DNA of 34,397 nt from Candidatus Multivorans thiocomprendens. Lineage in GTDB: Bacteria > Acidobacteriota > Thermoanaerobaculia > Multivoradales > Multivoraceae. Positions 33,777-34,397 of this stretch are shown here, one piece after another. The stretch lies in NCBI GenBank assembly GCA_027493375.1, contig JAPVWO010000027.1:1-34397 (forward strand). The letters run 5' to 3'. Within the stretch, counting starts at the first letter, position 1, and each line of letters starts with the position of its first letter. Below the pieces are notes generated by a model that worked only from the letters and a program-made list of their open reading frames with translations, made no database searches and was not told the DNA's origin. Made by a program: the position numbers and the translations under genes.

Positions 33777-34397
33777 TTAGTCCGAAGGCCAGGGGGTGCC
33801 CAGGTCCTCCTCCGGCACCGGCCGCATCCCCAGGTTGACGAACTTCTGCAGCCGCTTCCCCTCGTAGGTCTCGGTCGTGTAGATGTTGCCCTTGGAGTCC
33901 GTGGCAATGCTGTGGACGGCGAAGAACTGGCCGGGCTGGCGGCCGCCGTCGCCGAAGGCGTAGAGCACCTCCATGCTCGCGCGCTCGATCACGTGGACCT
34001 TCATGTTCTGGCCGTCGGCCAGGTAGAGGAACTTCTGTTCGTCGTCCGGCGAGAAGGCGACGTCCCAGGTCGAACCCTGGGAGAGCGTCTCCGGCGCGAT
34101 GAAGACTTCTTCGACGTAGGTGCCGTCGGCCTCGAAGACCTGAATGCGGTCGGCGGCCCGGTCGCAGACGTAGAGCAGGCCGTCGGCCGCGATGTCGGCG
34201 CAGTGGACCGGACCGCGGAACTGGGTCGCCGGCGGATCCCCGGGCGCGTACTGGCCCAGGTCCAGCTCGTCGTCCGGCGCCTCGCCGTAGGCGCCCCAGA
34301 AGCGCTTGAACTCGCCGGTGTCGGCATCGATCACGACCACGCGCCGATTGAAGTAGCCGTCGGCGACGTAGATCTCGTTCGCCTCCGGATCGACCGA
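33777..34397 (-). CDS. NHL-repeat beta-propeller protein (5' end beyond window)
   Basis: The frame is open from the window edge (206 residues visible) to TAA at 33777. NHL/SMP30-like propeller blades repeat with characteristic ends: NEIYVADGYFNRRVVVID, CADIAADGLLYVCDRAADRI, FLYLADGQNMKVHVIE and IATDSKGNIYTTETYEGKRL, then a Pro-rich end. Each carries the usual D-x-G-x-[LI]-Y-V-[AC]-D pattern. Six-bladed NHL proteins act as extracellular lyases, binding surfaces or uncharacterised secreted proteins; nothing here separates these choices. A GTG at 34340 lies inside the frame, but the sequence upstream is equally propeller-like, so the real start is outside the window. GC and codon use look like the chromosomal background rather than the adjacent operon. 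Confidence 0.85.
   Translation of the reverse strand, partial: SVDPEANEIYVADGYFNRRVVVIDADTGEFKRFWGAYGEAPDDELDLGQYAPGDPPATQFRGPVHCADIAADGLLYVCDRAADRIQVFEADGTYVEEVFIAPETLSQGSTWDVAFSPDDEQKFLYLADGQNMKVHVIERASMEVLYAFGDGGRQPGQFFAVHSIATDSKGNIYTTETYEGKRLQKFVNLGMRPVPEEDLGTPWPSD

Noticed and set aside
1-34397. CRISPR array, tRNA, rRNA, transposase or integrase
   Set aside because: No regularly spaced repeats, no tRNA cloverleaf-like sequence and no mobile-element protein was recognised on reading both strands; a computed scan could still reveal a small RNA.

Overview
The window is a high-GC bacterial chromosome segment, densely coded on both strands, probably from a Gram-negative organism: it has a porin-like barrel, a TonB-type protein, lipoprotein and signal-peptide sequences, and PQQ and cytochrome c domains for the periplasm. 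The mix of a cytochrome c-copper monooxygenase fusion, a DUF2911 protein, a secreted protein with an NNWE...VKVLDGCG..N..HWVF-type domain, CoA-thioester enzymes and LLM flavin oxidoreductases reminds me of Acidobacteriota or similar environmental lineages. That placement is inference; no rRNA or tRNA is present to fix it.

Positions 1-25437 look like ordinary but catabolically rich chromosome. In order: the 3' end of an unknown gene; a PhoD-like phosphoesterase; an internally deleted short-chain dehydrogenase; a PLP aminotransferase; a sulfatase-fold lipoprotein with Thr at the nucleophile position; a DUF1499 membrane protein; a fused enoyl-CoA hydratase/3-hydroxyacyl-CoA dehydrogenase followed by an LLM oxidoreductase whose best start is ATC; a small secreted protein; a frameshifted TonB-domain gene; a type-B carboxylesterase; an MFS transporter and a frameshifted cupin; a cytochrome c/copper monooxygenase with a DUF2911 gene; a porin-like protein; both subunits of aconitase X; and a four-gene operon of acyl-CoA ligase, MDR reductase, LLM oxidoreductase and PQQ dehydrogenase.

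Positions 25461-33687 are different. Seven genes on the minus strand are packed with ATGA junctions, 13-20 bp overlaps and at most 8 bp of spacing, and their GC content looks lower by eye than that of the flanks. In transcription order they are a DndA/IscS-type cysteine desulfurase, a DndC-type sulfurtransferase with PP-loop and four-cysteine Fe-S pattern, a DUF262-DUF1524 protein resembling SspE/GmrSD, an SNF2-family ATPase, a ParB-domain protein with a C-terminal ribbon-helix-helix-like segment, a second ParB-like helix-turn-helix protein lacking the ParB N domain, and a metallo-beta-lactamase/beta-CASP-type nuclease.

This reads as a DNA phosphorothioation-based defence system in which the sulfur donor and sulfurtransferase are canonical, the effector is SspE-like, and the usual DndB, DndD and DndE (or SspB and SspC) are absent. 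The SNF2, ParB, ParB-HTH and MBL proteins occupy their place. I do not know this combination as a named system and regard it as the main candidate for an undescribed system here. The window ends in a 5'-truncated NHL-repeat beta-propeller gene belonging again to the chromosomal background.
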